NCBI GenBank assembly: GCA_964613015.1
Contig: CAZTFP010000013.1
Span: 1-42,880, forward strand
Length of the DNA: 42,880 bases
Direction: 5' to 3'
Source of the DNA: CAJBLF01 sp964613015
GTDB taxonomy: Bacteria > Patescibacteriota > Gracilibacteria > Absconditabacterales > Absconditicoccaceae
The first letter of the stretch is position 1; every line of letters starts with the position of its first letter. The notes beneath the pieces were generated by a model. The model searched no databases. It was not told the DNA's origin and saw only the letters and a list, made by a program, of their open reading frames with translations. Below, piece after piece: positions 28,879 through 40,783 of this stretch. The translations under genes and the position numbers were made by a program.

Positions 28879-30354
28879 ATGACGGAAGAAATAAATAAAG
28901 TAGATAATAGGCTTCATGTAAGATTGAAGCGTCATTTTGTAAAACATGGAAAAAGACTCAAAGCACATATAAAGAGACATCACAAAAAATATATCTTTGG
29001 AGGAATAATTTATGGCGTTTCTCATATTATTATATTGAAAGTACTAGCATTAAAGCTGTTAGCATTGAAATTAGCAACTGCTGGATTAGCATTAGTAGGT
29101 ATTATGAATCCATCATTGACTGATATTTTTGCAAAGATGGAAAACATCTGTGTTAATAATCATTCAATTATAGCACAACAGACCTGTGAAAAGAATTTTG
29201 GTAGTATCCAAGATGCGGTGAACTATTTGGAAAGCACAATAAATCCTGAAACCGATACTATATATAATGCTCAGTACTATGGAATTATAAAATCTCTCTT
29301 AGGTAATTATTGTGATAAACAAATAGATAAAGATGCTATCACTGCAGAAACAAAAAAGATAAATGATATCGACCAACAAAAGAATAGTAGTGAAAAAATA
29401 TATGCACTAGAGACGGCTCATAATCTCTGGAAACAGAAAACATTGGAGAATAATCTTGGTAATGAAAAAGAGTTTTGTGACGCGAAATATCTAGCATATG
29501 ATATGTTGGATCTGAGTCAAAGTTTGTTTTTGAAAGAAGTAAAAAAAGAATGATTACTCACTCCAGTACCTATGAGTTTCTGACAGAAAATAACGAGTGC
29601 CTCAGATACCTTAGTGCTCTCATGATTTGCTCAGCGAATACAAGATATTGATACCACAGATATCAAGTATACATTAAAAGACTTAGGAAATACCAAAACC
29701 AACACTATGGCACATATCATAAAAAACATTAGTGTCAGTGCGGCCAACGATGCACTCAATACCTTACATACTATGAATATACTTACGAACGATGAAATAA
29801 AAACAATCAAAGAGAAATTAGAACTTAGGTTTGTAGAATCATGTGGCGATAATAAATGATATCATAAGATCAATCAATATTATGGTGATAATGATGTACT
29901 CCAAAATACGACACTGGAAGAAATCAAATTGGATATCCCTTTATGTGATTCGTATCAATATATAGACCAACTAAATACTCAGGTCAAAAAGCTCTTACTA
30001 CATGAATTAGGTCATTATATATATTATTTCAAAGACAAATCTACAAACACATTTGAGTCATTATGCCGAAGTAGTGATGGGAAAACAACAAAAAATGTCT
30101 GTACTAGTGATGAGTTTGTATCAGCATATGCTCAGACAAGTACAGAAGAGGATTATGCAGAAACGTTTTCTAGATGGGCACTTACCAAGATAGATAAAAA
30201 CAAACAATATCTTGCATATTATAGAGAGACACCAATAGTATTGGCTGTATATAGTTGAGATCTTCACATGTCTGCAGTACCGTATACTGATAATATGCTC
30301 ATCAAAAAATTTAGTTATTTCGATACCTTATTACCCAAAATAAGAGGAAAATAA
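28879..30354 (+). CDS. zincin-type metalloprotease candidate
   Basis: 491 aa. Lys/His/Arg-rich N-terminal 45 residues, then a hydrophobic segment (about 42-75, IIILKVLALKLLALKLATAG), then a mainly helical domain and a C-terminal catalytic domain with LLHELGHYIYY (His375, Glu376, His379). Downstream EEDYAETFSRW offers Glu428 as a third ligand, the pattern of several gluzincin-like toxin and peptidase families. Four Cys in the middle could form disulfides. It may be exported or membrane-tethered. Family not identified. Ends at a bidirectional terminator. Confidence 0.75.
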
Positions 30355-30382
30355 AAAATCTCCCGATAAAAAGAGATTTTTT
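30353..30382. terminator. bidirectional terminator
   Basis: Perfect stem AAAAAATCTC / GAGATTTTTT with a 10-base loop between two convergent genes; it overlaps the TAA of the plus-strand gene. Confidence 0.88.
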
Positions 30383-30398
30383 ACATATATACGTAAGT

Positions 30399-31127
30399 TT
30401 ATTTTAGAAAAAGTTCAATAGTATTGAGATCAAGCACATCACATGGAGGTGGAGTACAAGATTCAATATATGTTTGTTGGTAATAATAATCAGTCTTAAT
30501 CTTGCTAAAGATATAACGAGAAGATGTTCATTTTGCATCAGAACAAAGACTATCATATACCAGTATATTTTGGTCTTTTCGTCCTGTATTCAATGAATAC
30601 GCACAATCAGCCGTACCTCACCTATTTTGCATAATATGGTCTGGGGTTTCTAGAGCATCCTTTTTCAATAGTTTTATGAATATATCAGGATCAGATAGAG
30701 AATATAGAGCGTCAGCGTTTGTTGCTAAAAACGGTTGCATATCTTTTTTTAAGAACAGAGACAAATCGATAGAATAGTTCTGATCATAGGTAATTTTGAT
30801 TCATAAAGAAGGAACTGAATAGATATGATCGTACCCATAGACTGCTTTGCATTTGTAAAAATTATCTCAAATTCCAACAGATATTCAGGTAGTATCATTA
30901 GGTTCTGTGGCTAATTGTGTAGGTGACAGAAGAATACATCAACTAAAATGTGATGGATATTCAGTATAGGTAGTATCTTGAATTAATCAAAAAGTTTTGA
31001 CCTCTTGTGTTGTTAGTTCAATAGGATTCACATTTCATGTATTTTCTATAATGGGAAGTATATTGCTTCTGTGAGAGCATCATGATAAAAATAGTGCTAG
31101 AAAAAATATCATTAGCGCTTTCTTCAT
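30399..31127 (-). CDS. lipoprotein, unknown
   Basis: 242 aa with a lipoprotein signal: MKKALMIFFLALFLSGC, Cys17 as lipidation site; Gly16 of the lipobox is TGA. The mature domain carries several Cys (GCIL, YKCKA, DCAY, SLCSD, SCTPPPC) that could form disulfides. No family recognised. It is the second exported gene in a row facing the S-layer-like gene, with which it shares orientation. Confidence 0.75.
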
Positions 31128-31235
31128 AGTTTTACAACAAAATAAAATCTGGGTCATTATAATATTATAATAATCTAGTCGTATGATTTTCTGTACTATG
31201 AATAGGCTTTTTGAATATATGTTTTTTGTAATGAT

Positions 31236-32717
31236 TTATTTCGCTGCTCTCATAAGCATGAGCATAAGATAGACTCTTTTCTCTGTGCTTGTCGGAGTGG
31301 TATTGGTGATGACTCATTTATCTTTGAGGGTATTGAGATGTACGAGATAATAAGGAGCTCCACTTTCAGGTGTCGCATACAATAGTCTAGAGAGTACAGT
31401 TCATAATTGTGCTCTAGTAACTATATTTTTTGGTGTAAAGGTGGTTTTACCTATTCCCATAAGTCATAACTGACAGGCTTTGATGATATAGCCTTGCATC
31501 TCTGTTGACTGACCAGTCGTATCAGTAAAGGTACAAACTGCTCAGGTATTTAACGTCTTACCAAGGACATTGATAGCATAATTTACTATCATCTTGGCCA
31601 TGGTAGCTCTAGTAAGTACTCACGTCATATTAGCTTGTTTGATAGTTGGCATAGTAGTGATGCCTTTACTCAAGGCAAATTGGAATGCATCATTATATTC
31701 TTGGCTATAAGCGCTATCTCAAGTAGTGCTCGTAGTACTTCAAGTAGTGCTCGTAATACTTCAAGTAGTGCTCGTAATGTCTCAGGTAGTACCTCCAGAC
31801 AATAAGTTATTCGTTATATCTCATGATGAAATAATAGTTTTAACTTTTGCTGTTCCACAGGTACCATCATAACGACTTGGAGAGAAATCACCTTTTGGAC
31901 AATAATCTGTTGTTGGAGTAGAAACTCATCCTCCTCATCATCCTCCTCATCATCAACCTCATCAGCCGCCTCATGATGGAGGAGGAGAGTACGGTGTATA
32001 CGCAACAAAGGTAGAAGCTGCACAGGTATATATGGTGATAGTACCACCATCACTAACGAGAATATCGGCACCATCATACTGATCACTAGGTATTCCAGAA
32101 CTACAGGTTCATGTAGAATAAAGTGTTAATCATTTAAAGACTAATCCATGTCCATCATGATGATCAGCCCTAACTTTTGCAGAAGCAATACCACTTACTG
32201 GGATAACTATTTTAACAGGTTTGCTAAATAGTGCTCCTCCCAAAAAACTAAAATCGACATTAACAACTCATTGAATGGTACTAGAATCTATCACTGTATA
32301 GGTACCTGAAGTAGGGATATTAATAAGTCATGTCCAGATTCAACCATTTACAGGAGTAATTATCGTTCCTACAGGAATCACTATCTGTATATTGCCTTGT
32401 CAGGTAAATGCTCCCGTCATATTAGTTGATCATCCAGATAATGTTACACTAAGATTTGTTTGAGTACCTTGAGCATATCTAGAATCATTATTATTTGTGA
32501 CTTCACCAGATACATATCCATATCATGTTCAGTATCCTCGTCAATTATCTCATAATCCGTAGCCATATAATAATTGTCCTCAAGAAGAAGCAGGAGTTAA
32601 ATTTCCCAATCATCATGTCCTAAGAAATCAGGCAAAAGTACCAAAAATACCCCCTGCATAAAGTATGAAGAGAGCAACAGAAAGTACAGCAATAGTGGTA
32701 CGATACTTTTTAAACAA
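31236..32717 (-). CDS. surface protein with Gly16 linker and SLH-like end
   Basis: 493 aa. N-terminal membrane/signal segment (about 7-30), a Gly/Tyr-rich stretch (GQLLYGYGLGDNGWGYGTGYG), a beta-sandwich-like region (about 65-240), then SPPPS and 16 consecutive Gly, of which 9 are TGA. A Ser/Thr spacer of three imperfect ITSTTG units follows. The last ~160 residues resemble S-layer homology domains: EYNDAFQFALSKGITT, LTRATMAKMIVNYAI, FTDTTG, GYIIKACQLGLM, FTPKNIVTRAQLGTVLSRLLY. I infer cell-wall or glycan attachment. No in-frame ATG is present at the start; TTG at 32717 fits best. Confidence 0.8.
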
Positions 32718-32976
32718 AAATATTTTGAAAAAAAATATAAACTACACGCTTACATACTAGCATATTTTATAAAAAATGCAAGAGATTTTGACTGGACAAA
32801 AGCAGAAAAAATGGCTTATGATGGGTAATGGAGAATGATAGAAATTATAAACAACATGGTAGATTATTTTGGTAAATGAAATACATATATCATACTCTTA
32901 TACGTGATTCCCCTACCAAGTCCTGGTGCTAAGGATTGAAAGAGAGGATGGAAGAGGGAATCTATACTAAAAAAAA
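32718..32976. other. intergenic, no supported gene
   Basis: AT-rich spacer between the S-layer-like gene and repeat copy 2. Short frames exist with UGA as Gly (for instance one from the ATG near 32860), but none has family features, a clear start site or a terminator. The bases TATAAAAAATGCAAG near 32770 resemble TATAGAAAATGCAAG near 35680; the meaning is unclear. Confidence 0.4.
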
Positions 32977-33178
32977 CGCTCCGCTAGGATCACTTTTTCT
33001 CTTGATAGAAAAACTAACGAAAAAGATCAAGCCAAATGCAATACTCTTAACATATATTTCATTGATAATTTTCCTACCAACTCGCCTCAAACCCCATTAC
33101 ATGGGTCCCCATTTCGGCTCGTTCCATTCTAATCTTTCATCAAAATATCGCTCACTATCTCGTGGCGTGCATCTGGCG
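32977..33178. repeat. dispersed ~200-bp repeat, copy 2
   Basis: Same ends and core as 28597-28796. Substitutions in one arm of the CCCGCTAGGCGGG palindrome are balanced in the other (CCCATTACATGGG). The first palindrome is replaced by CTTTTTCTC...-type sequence. Confidence 0.8.
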
Positions 33179-33229
33179 AATATATTTAAGTTGCTTTACT
33201 TTAATCCTTAATTTTTAATCCTTAATCTC

Positions 33230-33985
33230 TTATTTCAATACGTCAGTAGGACAATTAACATACATATATCAGGTTTGGGTTACGATTTCCTCATGGGTCA
33301 GGCTTTGTTTGATATCAGGGAACATATTCCATAGCCAGACAAAGAAAAAGAGTATCGTAATAGATGATCAGATGATGAAGATATCATGGGTGATAAGTTT
33401 ACGGAGAGATGAGAATCAGAGTATAAGCATAAGGATGATCCAGGTAAGGAAGCCTACAAGGATGCTATATAGATAGTTCTTATAAAAGGGGAGGGATTGG
33501 AAGTTGAGCATCAGGCATACCGTGACGATGCATGCGAGTAGAAATATGCAGTCTGCAAGCCTTATTTTTCTTGTTCAGAGTCGAACATCTCCTTTGATGA
33601 TATCTTGGTAACTCACAAGGAAAGATACAATAAGGAGAAAGAGTCCTCCTCGCATATGGAGGAAAAGAATATTAGCAAAAAGATAATCTATAGCTCCTAC
33701 AAGCAAATAGATGATAGAAAACATAAAGAGATAATGGCTGAATATATAGGAAGTTCAATTGTGGAGTAAGGTATATTGTTCACTCGTGAGATGTAGTCCG
33801 GTACGGAAGAATGCTTTCGTCTGGGTTTCTATCCAGAGTTTGACGCTTGGGAAAAAGAAGTAGAGAATAAGAATATTGATGCATCACAAAAAAATCATTC
33901 AGTTGTTGCTGATGGCTAATCACCGAACAATAAGCTGAAGAACTACAAAGAAGTAGATTAGAACAAAAAGTTTCTGTTGTTTCAT
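33230..33985 (-). CDS. multi-pass membrane protein, unknown
   Basis: 251 aa with about six to seven hydrophobic helices (LFVLIYFFVVLQLIVWGLA, NILILYFFFPSV, HYLFMFSIIYLLVG, GGLFLLIVSFLV, IFLLACIVTVCLML, WIILMLILGF, ITILFFFVWLWNMF). Short loops are charged. Start at the ATG at 33985, because shorter starts would lose the first helix. CGG/CGA codons read as Trp fall in helices, which is more plausible than Arg. No motif points to a transporter or enzyme family. Confidence 0.7.
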
Positions 33986-34015
33986 AGATAATAATGAAGT
34001 AATACTTTACGATAT

Positions 34016-34075
34016 CCTTCGACTTAGCTCAGGATGACATAGTAAATACTTGTCACTCTGAGTATAACGAAGAGT
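34016..34075. repeat. REP-like palindromic intergenic element
   Basis: CTTCGACTTAGCTCAGGATGACA and, after 11 bases, TGTCACTCTGAG...CGAAG form an imperfect palindrome of a kind often scattered in bacterial genomes. It lies just beyond the stop of the TPR lipoprotein gene and could serve as its terminator. Confidence 0.6.
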
Positions 34076-34085
34076 ATAGTATGTA

Positions 34086-35564
34086 TTATCTGTAATTTTT
34101 CAAGAACCAATATTTATTGAGTTTACTCATAGCTGCAGTTACAACAGCTGGAGTAGTATAATCAAATTTCTTGTCAGTTACTGCTTTACCTGCCTTAGTC
34201 ATTTCTATATATAATTTTACTTTTGTAGCAAGTGCCATTTCGTTGGTAGGATCAACCTTGAGGACTTCATCGATAAGTGTAGAAGCTCCTGCGTAGTCAG
34301 CGTTACCAAGTTTATAATTAGCGAAGACAATCTTAGCTTCATAGGCAACGGTTTTATTTCCTCGAAGATTCTTATACCAAATATCTGCATCAGAAAGCTT
34401 ACCAAGCATATAGAAATCGAATGCCTTATTAAATTTAACAGAATTACTATTTGGGCTAAGAGCTAATGCCTTATCCACATAAACCATAGAATCGTTATAT
34501 TTTCACATTCTTGTGAGAATGATAGAAAATTCGACATATCTACTTACATTACTAATAATAGTTGATTCTACTTGCGTTAATGTGGTTTCAGAAGTTTTTA
34601 TATCTCCTGCTTTATATTGAGCAAGTGCTTTTTTAGCAAGAGTTGTAGAATCTTTTTTATCAATAAGAAGAACCTTGTCATACGCTGCTATTGCCTGACT
34701 ATAATTTGCTAATTTCATAAGAAAATCCCCTTTTAAAATATAGTAATCTTTATTTGTAACATCAAGCGATATTGCTTTATCAATAGCAGTGAGTCAATTC
34801 GTATACTGTTCAGTGGTAAGGAAAGTTAATGCTTTGGCATACAATGAACCAGTATCATTAGCATTGAGTGCTAATGCTTTATCAAGATATACAATAGCTC
34901 ACGTGTTTTCTAAATTAGCAAGAGCTATTCATTTATTTGCTCGCAATTCTTCGGTTGCCAATCACCCTTGTTCTGCTTTATCAAAATACTTAATAGATCA
35001 TTTATAATCATTTTTCTTACTTAATAGCATTGCTTTGAGAAAGTTTCCTTGAGGATTGTTGTTATCTATCGCAAGAAGTTTATCTAAACATGTATTTGCA
35101 TCAGCAAATTTGTTAAGTTTATAGAGAAGTGCGCATTTGTAGAAAGTAAACATATCTAGATTCATAGTTCCACTGAGGTTGAGTGCATCGAGAGCGTTGG
35201 CATCTAGAGCAGATTGCATAGTTACTAAACCCTTGTAGAGCATATAGGTGTCTTGTGAAGTATCAAGTTTAGATGCTTTGTAGAAATCATTAATGGCATC
35301 ATCATAGCGACCGAGTTTGACCAAAATTTTTCCTCTCGTAATGTAGGAAGCAAAGTCAGTACTATTGCCAGCAAGTTTCTGATTATAAAAATCGAGGGCT
35401 TCCTGATTTTTCCCCATATCATAGAGAATTTCTGCTTCTTTGATTCCTGTAGAAGATACTGAGGATGAGTGTTTAGTACATCCAGTTAAGAAAAAACATC
35501 CTATGAGTGCGATAATAGACACTACCATAGCATGGGAAAAACGTCTTGAAGTGAGTTTTTGCAT
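34086..35564 (-). CDS. TPR-repeat lipoprotein
   Basis: 492 aa. Lipoprotein signal with the box FFLTGC (Cys29), a Ser-rich linker, then about ten tetratricopeptide repeats up to the C-terminus (for example AEILYDMGKNQEALDFYNQ, SYITRGKILVKLGRYDDA, ELWANKGIALANLENTGA). The Trp in ELWANKG, at the usual TPR W position, is CGA. Ten or more Gly are TGA. TPR lipoproteins act as scaffolds for envelope complexes; the partner is unknown. Start is the ATG at 35564, not the frame extension further upstream. Confidence 0.88.
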
Positions 35565-35648
35565 GATAAAAAATATAACTATATAAAACATATACCTCCA
35601 CAAATATTTAGTATATTTTTACAAAGTAGATAATATACCAAACGTTGC

Positions 35649-35677
35649 TTGACATAATTATATTATGGGTATATATT
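35649..35677 (+). promoter_or_regulatory. promoter of the flippase gene
   Basis: TTGACA (35649-35654), 17-bp spacer, TATATT (35672-35677). The leader of about 105 nt holds an AAACACT/AGTGTTT hairpin. Confidence 0.7.
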
Positions 35678-35788
35678 TATATAGAAAATGCAAGGGAATT
35701 TATGTAAAAAACACTAAAAGAATAAACTTGTTTTTGGGGAGTGAAAACATAGTGTTTCTAAAGATTTATATAATGAAATTTCATATAG

Positions 35789-37075
35789 ATGTCATTATTC
35801 CAAAAGATTAAGTCATACCTCTTCAATAATACGAGTGCCAAACAAACAATAATCAAAAATACTTTTCGACTCCTTATAGCAGAAGGAGTAAGTAAAGGAA
35901 GTCTTTTTTTAATATCCATCCTGATTGCTAGACAATTAGGTCCAGAACAATTTGGCGTGATGAGTTTCGTGATAAGTTTCGTTTCTCTCTTTATTGTATT
36001 AACCGATTTTGGGCTAACAACACTTATGGTGAGAGAAGTTAGTAGAGACGAGAGTAAACTCTCAGAATATTTTGTAAATTGAAATTTTCTAAAGATAATT
36101 TTAGGGATAATAACTTTTTTTCTCGTAGGATGAATATCTCAATATATCGGAAAACCAGACTTTTATATTACATTGATCTTAATTTACTGTGGTTATTCAA
36201 TTATAAATAATATAGGAGAATTTATTAGATCGTTTTTTAGGCCCAGTGAAGATATGCAACATGAAGCAATACTCAAGATAATTAATGGTATAATTGTAAT
36301 AGCTATTCTATGATGAGCTTTATGGATGTGATATGGATTACAAGGGATATTTTATGCATACTTACTGTCTTGATCAATAAGCTTATTAATTTCATTATTG
36401 TTTGTTATAGGTAAAAAAACAATAGGTAGTTTAAAAACAATTAGAAGATCAATATTAATTTCTAGTATTAAAAATTGATTTTTTATATGCATGTGAACGA
36501 TATTTATCTCAATGTATATAGGTATAGATCAAATAATATTGTGATTTTATAATTTAACACATGATTTGGGAATTTATGCATTTGCATATAAATTCACATT
36601 AATGTATGCTTTAGGGTGGTGAATGTTATTTCAATCGCTCTGACCCAACACATCTAAGTCAGTGAATATAAGAAAATATAATATGTGAATAAAAAAGATA
36701 GCTAATATTAATTTAATATTAATTATAATTATTGAAATACTTATATTTATAACATATAAATTTAATCTATTAAATTATGTTGGTCTATGAGAATATTCTC
36801 AATCTCTGGAAGTATTATCAATATTGATGATATATTGTTATATAGAACCTTTTGGATATCGAGCATATCTTCACCTCATTAGCATAGGAAAAGAAAAAAC
36901 AACAACATTAATATTTTTTATTTCAGCCGTTTTTAATGTTATATGAAATCTTATATTAATACCAAAACTATCTTATTATGGTGCAATAATAACAACTATT
37001 GGGTCCTATTTTTTGATTTTCATATTTTCTCATTTATTTGTAAAAAAGTTTTTTAGATCTGAATCTATAATTTAG
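35789..37075 (+). CDS. polysaccharide flippase (Wzx/MATE-type)
   Basis: 428 aa, about 12-14 membrane helices. The family start is clear: NTFRLLIAEGVSKGSLFLIS ... IARQLGPEQFGVMSFVISF, then DFGLTTLMVREVSRD. It should flip lipid-linked glycan repeat units across the membrane. FGYWAYLHL near residue 370 has Trp as CGA. Gly in helices are often TGA, so the standard code would fragment it. First gene of the polysaccharide locus on the plus strand, followed by a glycosyltransferase 74 bp later. Confidence 0.9.
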
Positions 37076-37149
37076 ATGATAAATATTGTTTATTTTTTGA
37101 ATAATATATTCAAGAATGATATTTTATTTGGATAACCATCAATAAACAG

Positions 37150-38220
37150 ATGAAATTATTAATTATTCATAAATGTAGATACCCAACAGAAATAGGTAAA
37201 TCAGACATAAACTGATATCTTAAATATTTTGAGAAATATAATGATTGAATAAATGATCTTTATTGTTTAGACAGATATGGAAAGAGGATTTTTGGTGATA
37301 GAGTAAGGATAAAAAATGATATTTTAGAAGATTTCGTATTTTCATTGAAAGCAAGCTGGTTTATTTTTAAAAACATAAAAAAATATAATACTGTATACTA
37401 TATTAATCCAATATTTTTCTGAATATTTCCAATAATTATATCAAGGTTATTAGGAAAAAAAATTATATTTGATTTAAGAACGGGGCCTGTAAGAGAGAAA
37501 GATTTGATCTATAAAATAAAAATTTTTTTGGATAGTATAATTATTTGGATATCAAACAAAGTTGTTTTTATAAATAAAGATATTTATTACAAATTATGAT
37601 ACTGGGGACTAGGAAAAAAACAAATATTACAAACACTATTATGATATGAGCCTAATGATAATTATACAGAAGAAAAAAAATTATGCTTATGTAATTTAAT
37701 TGAGGATAAAAATTATAAATTTTTATATGTTTGAAACTTAGGGAAAAAAAGAGAATTAGAATATATGATACAATGATTTAATGATTTTCCAAACACATCT
37801 CTTTATATTCTATGAGATTGAGATAATATAAATTATTTAAAAAATATAGCACAAAAAAACATATATTTTCTATGATCTGTTCCATATGAAGAAGTAATAT
37901 GATATATGAAATACTGTGATTATGGTGTCTCATTCATTCCAGAAAAGGGGTTCTATGATTTACAACCGCCACTCAAAACAATTGAATATCTTTGAGCTTG
38001 ATTACCAGTATTATGAACAAATACACAAGGAAATATGAAATTTATAAACAAAAAAAACTGAGTTATAATACAAAAATACAAATCATCGGAATCTATAAGA
38101 AATGCAATAGAAAAAATAATCAAAACTCCTTTTGATAAATGAGAAATAAAATTATTAGCAAAAAGATATACACGAGAAAATATAGTTAGTAAGATCTATG
38201 ATTTTATCAAAGTTAGATAA
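37150..38220 (+). CDS. glycosyltransferase family 4-like
   Basis: 356-aa GT-B-fold enzyme expected to transfer a sugar to a lipid-linked acceptor. N-terminal acceptor domain; C-terminal donor domain with FLYVGNLGKKRELEYMI, LYILGDGDN, YFLGSVPYEEVIGYMKYCD, and LKTIEYLGAGLPVLGTNTQG (sugar-nucleotide site, with an expected E-x7-E-like arrangement only partly visible). The end RYTWENIVSKIYDF is typical; its Trp is CGA. The gene ends 5 bp from the stop of the convergent membrane protein gene. Confidence 0.87.
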
Positions 38221-38225
38221 TAGTT

Positions 38226-39605
38226 TTATTTTTGATATATTCTCATTTGTTTAGATTCGTATATGAGATTGCCAGTATTATATATATTATATGTAATAAT
38301 CCAATCTCCAGTTGTTAAATTTGCCTTATTCGTAACAATAGATTTATAATTAGCAAATTGTAATTCAAAAAAACTTATTCAAGTATCAAAATAATATTTT
38401 TTATTGTTTGATATATTTTTGGCAAGATATACGGTGATTTCTGTTTCTCATTTTCGCAGTTTAAACCATCATTCAGAGCTATTTACAGTAAGTATTGAAA
38501 ACATAAGAATAGTATTCACAATTATAATTTTAATCCATGGATTATATTTTTTGAGTGTTTGTATAAATCCATAAGAAGCAAGGATTATCAAAGGAAATAT
38601 AAAATATCATTGCATCCTATCCATTGGAACATTTATATAAAATCTTGTTCAATTGGTTAATATAAATGTACCTAAGAATAGCACAAAAAAAGGAATCATG
38701 TAGATATATTTTTTTCGAGTTGTATGTTTTTTAGCGTAATATATCAATCATAAAAAAGAGAAAATTATGATTAATAATGAAGAGAATGAAATATAATCAG
38801 TAAATGATGGTGCAGTGAAGCGAGTAATATCTCAATAAGACTGAATATTACTGCCAATGTTTTCGGTTAGTTGAGCAGTATAATTGGATATTAATATTTT
38901 TAAAACAGGGAAAGATAATATAAATACACCTACCAGCATAATAAGTAGTTTAGTAAATCATCTTAATCTTTCCTTATATAATATAACCAAACTGAATCAA
39001 AATATAATTAATGCAGCGATAACGAAAGATGGAATGTGATAGTAGATAGAAATAGAAGTAAAAAAAACGATAAAAAATAAATAAAAATTATTCTTTTTAT
39101 AAATATACAAAGTTGAGAAAAAAAGTAGTAATCAATGAAATATTAGTACAAAATTTTCTGGAAACGTAATCCAAGCTCTATACCAAAAATAGCTATATCA
39201 AAGCAATAAACAGACAATAAGCGGTAGATGAAAAATATTTTTTTTATTCGTTAGTATAAATTTTCTAATAAATATTAGAATTACCAATAGTAAGAAGAAT
39301 CTTGTAATAAAACCAAAGTATTTAAATATAGAAATATAATCGGCTCATGTTATTAGATGGAATTCATACAAATAGGTTCTCATAAAGCTTGGATATTGTG
39401 TAGAAAAAGTATTATCATATAATTTAATTTCATTTCAATATAACTGTTCTGGTTCTAAATTTTTAGTTAATGACATATGTACCCAAGGATCTATAGCAAA
39501 AAGTCAATTAAAATTAATTATTTTAGAGATTGGTATTAGAAAAAATAGCATAACCAGTGTGGTACTTAACAGTATAAGTAATATTTTTTTATTGAATTTT
39601 ATCAT
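38226..39605 (-). CDS. GT-C-type membrane glycosyltransferase candidate
   Basis: 459 aa with about 11-12 helices. After helix 1 there is AIDPWVHMSLTK, an acidic loop like the D-x-x-H / D-D sites of GT-C enzymes (PMT, STT3 and ArnT-like), which use lipid-phosphate sugars. A short extracytoplasmic C-terminal domain follows (from about 385). The neighbouring DPM1-like enzyme (41867-42814) would supply such a donor. Alternatively an O-antigen polymerase-like protein. Starts 8 bp after the preceding GT4 gene's stop. Confidence 0.7.
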
Positions 39606-39613
39606 TATCTCTT

Positions 39614-40783
39614 TTATAATTTAGAATATATTATATTATATTGTTTTACTAAATTATTCCATGAATAATCTATAATTTTATTGTTTTGTTGTCTTGTTCA
39701 TTTAATGAGTTTATTAAATTTTATATATTTCTGATAAATAATAATTTCATTTTCAAAATTCTGTTTTAATATTAAATGAGTTTTTATTGTTGAACATAAG
39801 ACCTTTTTACCAGCAGCAAGATATTCCAAAATCTTTAATGGAAAACTATTTCTAAAAACAAATATATCTGGCAAGTGACACAGTCCATAATCAAAAAGTT
39901 GAATATGGTTTATAACCTCAGATTGTGGCATTTTATCTAATAAAATGAATTTATTCTGTATATTATTTTTTGCAATAACATCTTTGATATTGCCAATATC
40001 ATTTCCATCTCCAATAAATAGGAATTTTCAAGTAAAGTTTACAATACCATATAAATTGTCTTTTATAAATTTAGGCAACTCTCTCATACTAGACATATTA
40101 CCTATATATCAGATTATTATATCATCTTTATTGATTCATAGTTTTTGTTCTAATTTGTTTTTCTCATGTTGAGATAATTTTATATTGAATTTTGTAACAT
40201 CAACTCATGACGGAATTATAGAATAATTATTTTTTAGTAATATATGATATTTCTCTCCATAATAGTCTTTGGTTCATTCTGTGATAAACACAAAATAATT
40301 AACAAATCTTATCAAAATTCTTTCTTCTAAATGCATAACGTGCTTTATAAAAGTCTTCTTATTCGAAATCCATTTATTTGCAAAACTCATCTCAATCCAG
40401 GGACTTCTAACATCATATATCAGTCTGGTTTTCCGATTAACAAAAATTTTAAATAATACTCCCGCAAGTAGCGATGAATTTGGATAAAAACAATGTAATA
40501 TATCAATATTCTGCTTCTTATTTTCTCTTAAAAGTATTTTAAACGCCCTCCAGGAAAACAATATATTATCTTTGATAGAATATAGTCATGTTTGTGTGCT
40601 AAATATTTTATGAATATTTGTCTTTATATCAGATATTTCAGATTCGTTTTCTATTCCTCAACAAATAAGATTAAAAGAAAAATCACTTCATCATAGATAT
40701 TTACTTAATAAGTTTGTTAAAAAAGTAGACAAAGCTAAATGTCATCAAATTTCTGTATTTTCTAATATAAATATTCTCTTCAT
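39614..40783 (-). CDS. glycosyltransferase family 4-like
   Basis: 389 aa. N-terminal GT-B domain begins MKRIFILENTEIGGHLALST, followed by a segment DILHCFYPNSSLLAGVLF and YDVRSPWIEMSF. Donor domain: SIIPSGVDVTKF, IIGYIGNMSSMRELP, FIGDGNDIGNI, VFRNSFPLKILEYLAAGKKVL. That last segment is the conserved E-bearing sugar-nucleotide loop. Read through several TGA as Gly (GGH, SGVD, IGYIG). Its ATG directly abuts the TAG of galE, implying translational coupling. Confidence 0.88.

Noticed and set aside
31814..32086. Acidic minus-strand frame rich in Asp/Glu
   Set aside because: It is an out-of-frame shadow of the Gly16-linker protein; its Asp/Glu run comes from TGATGA-type Gly codons.
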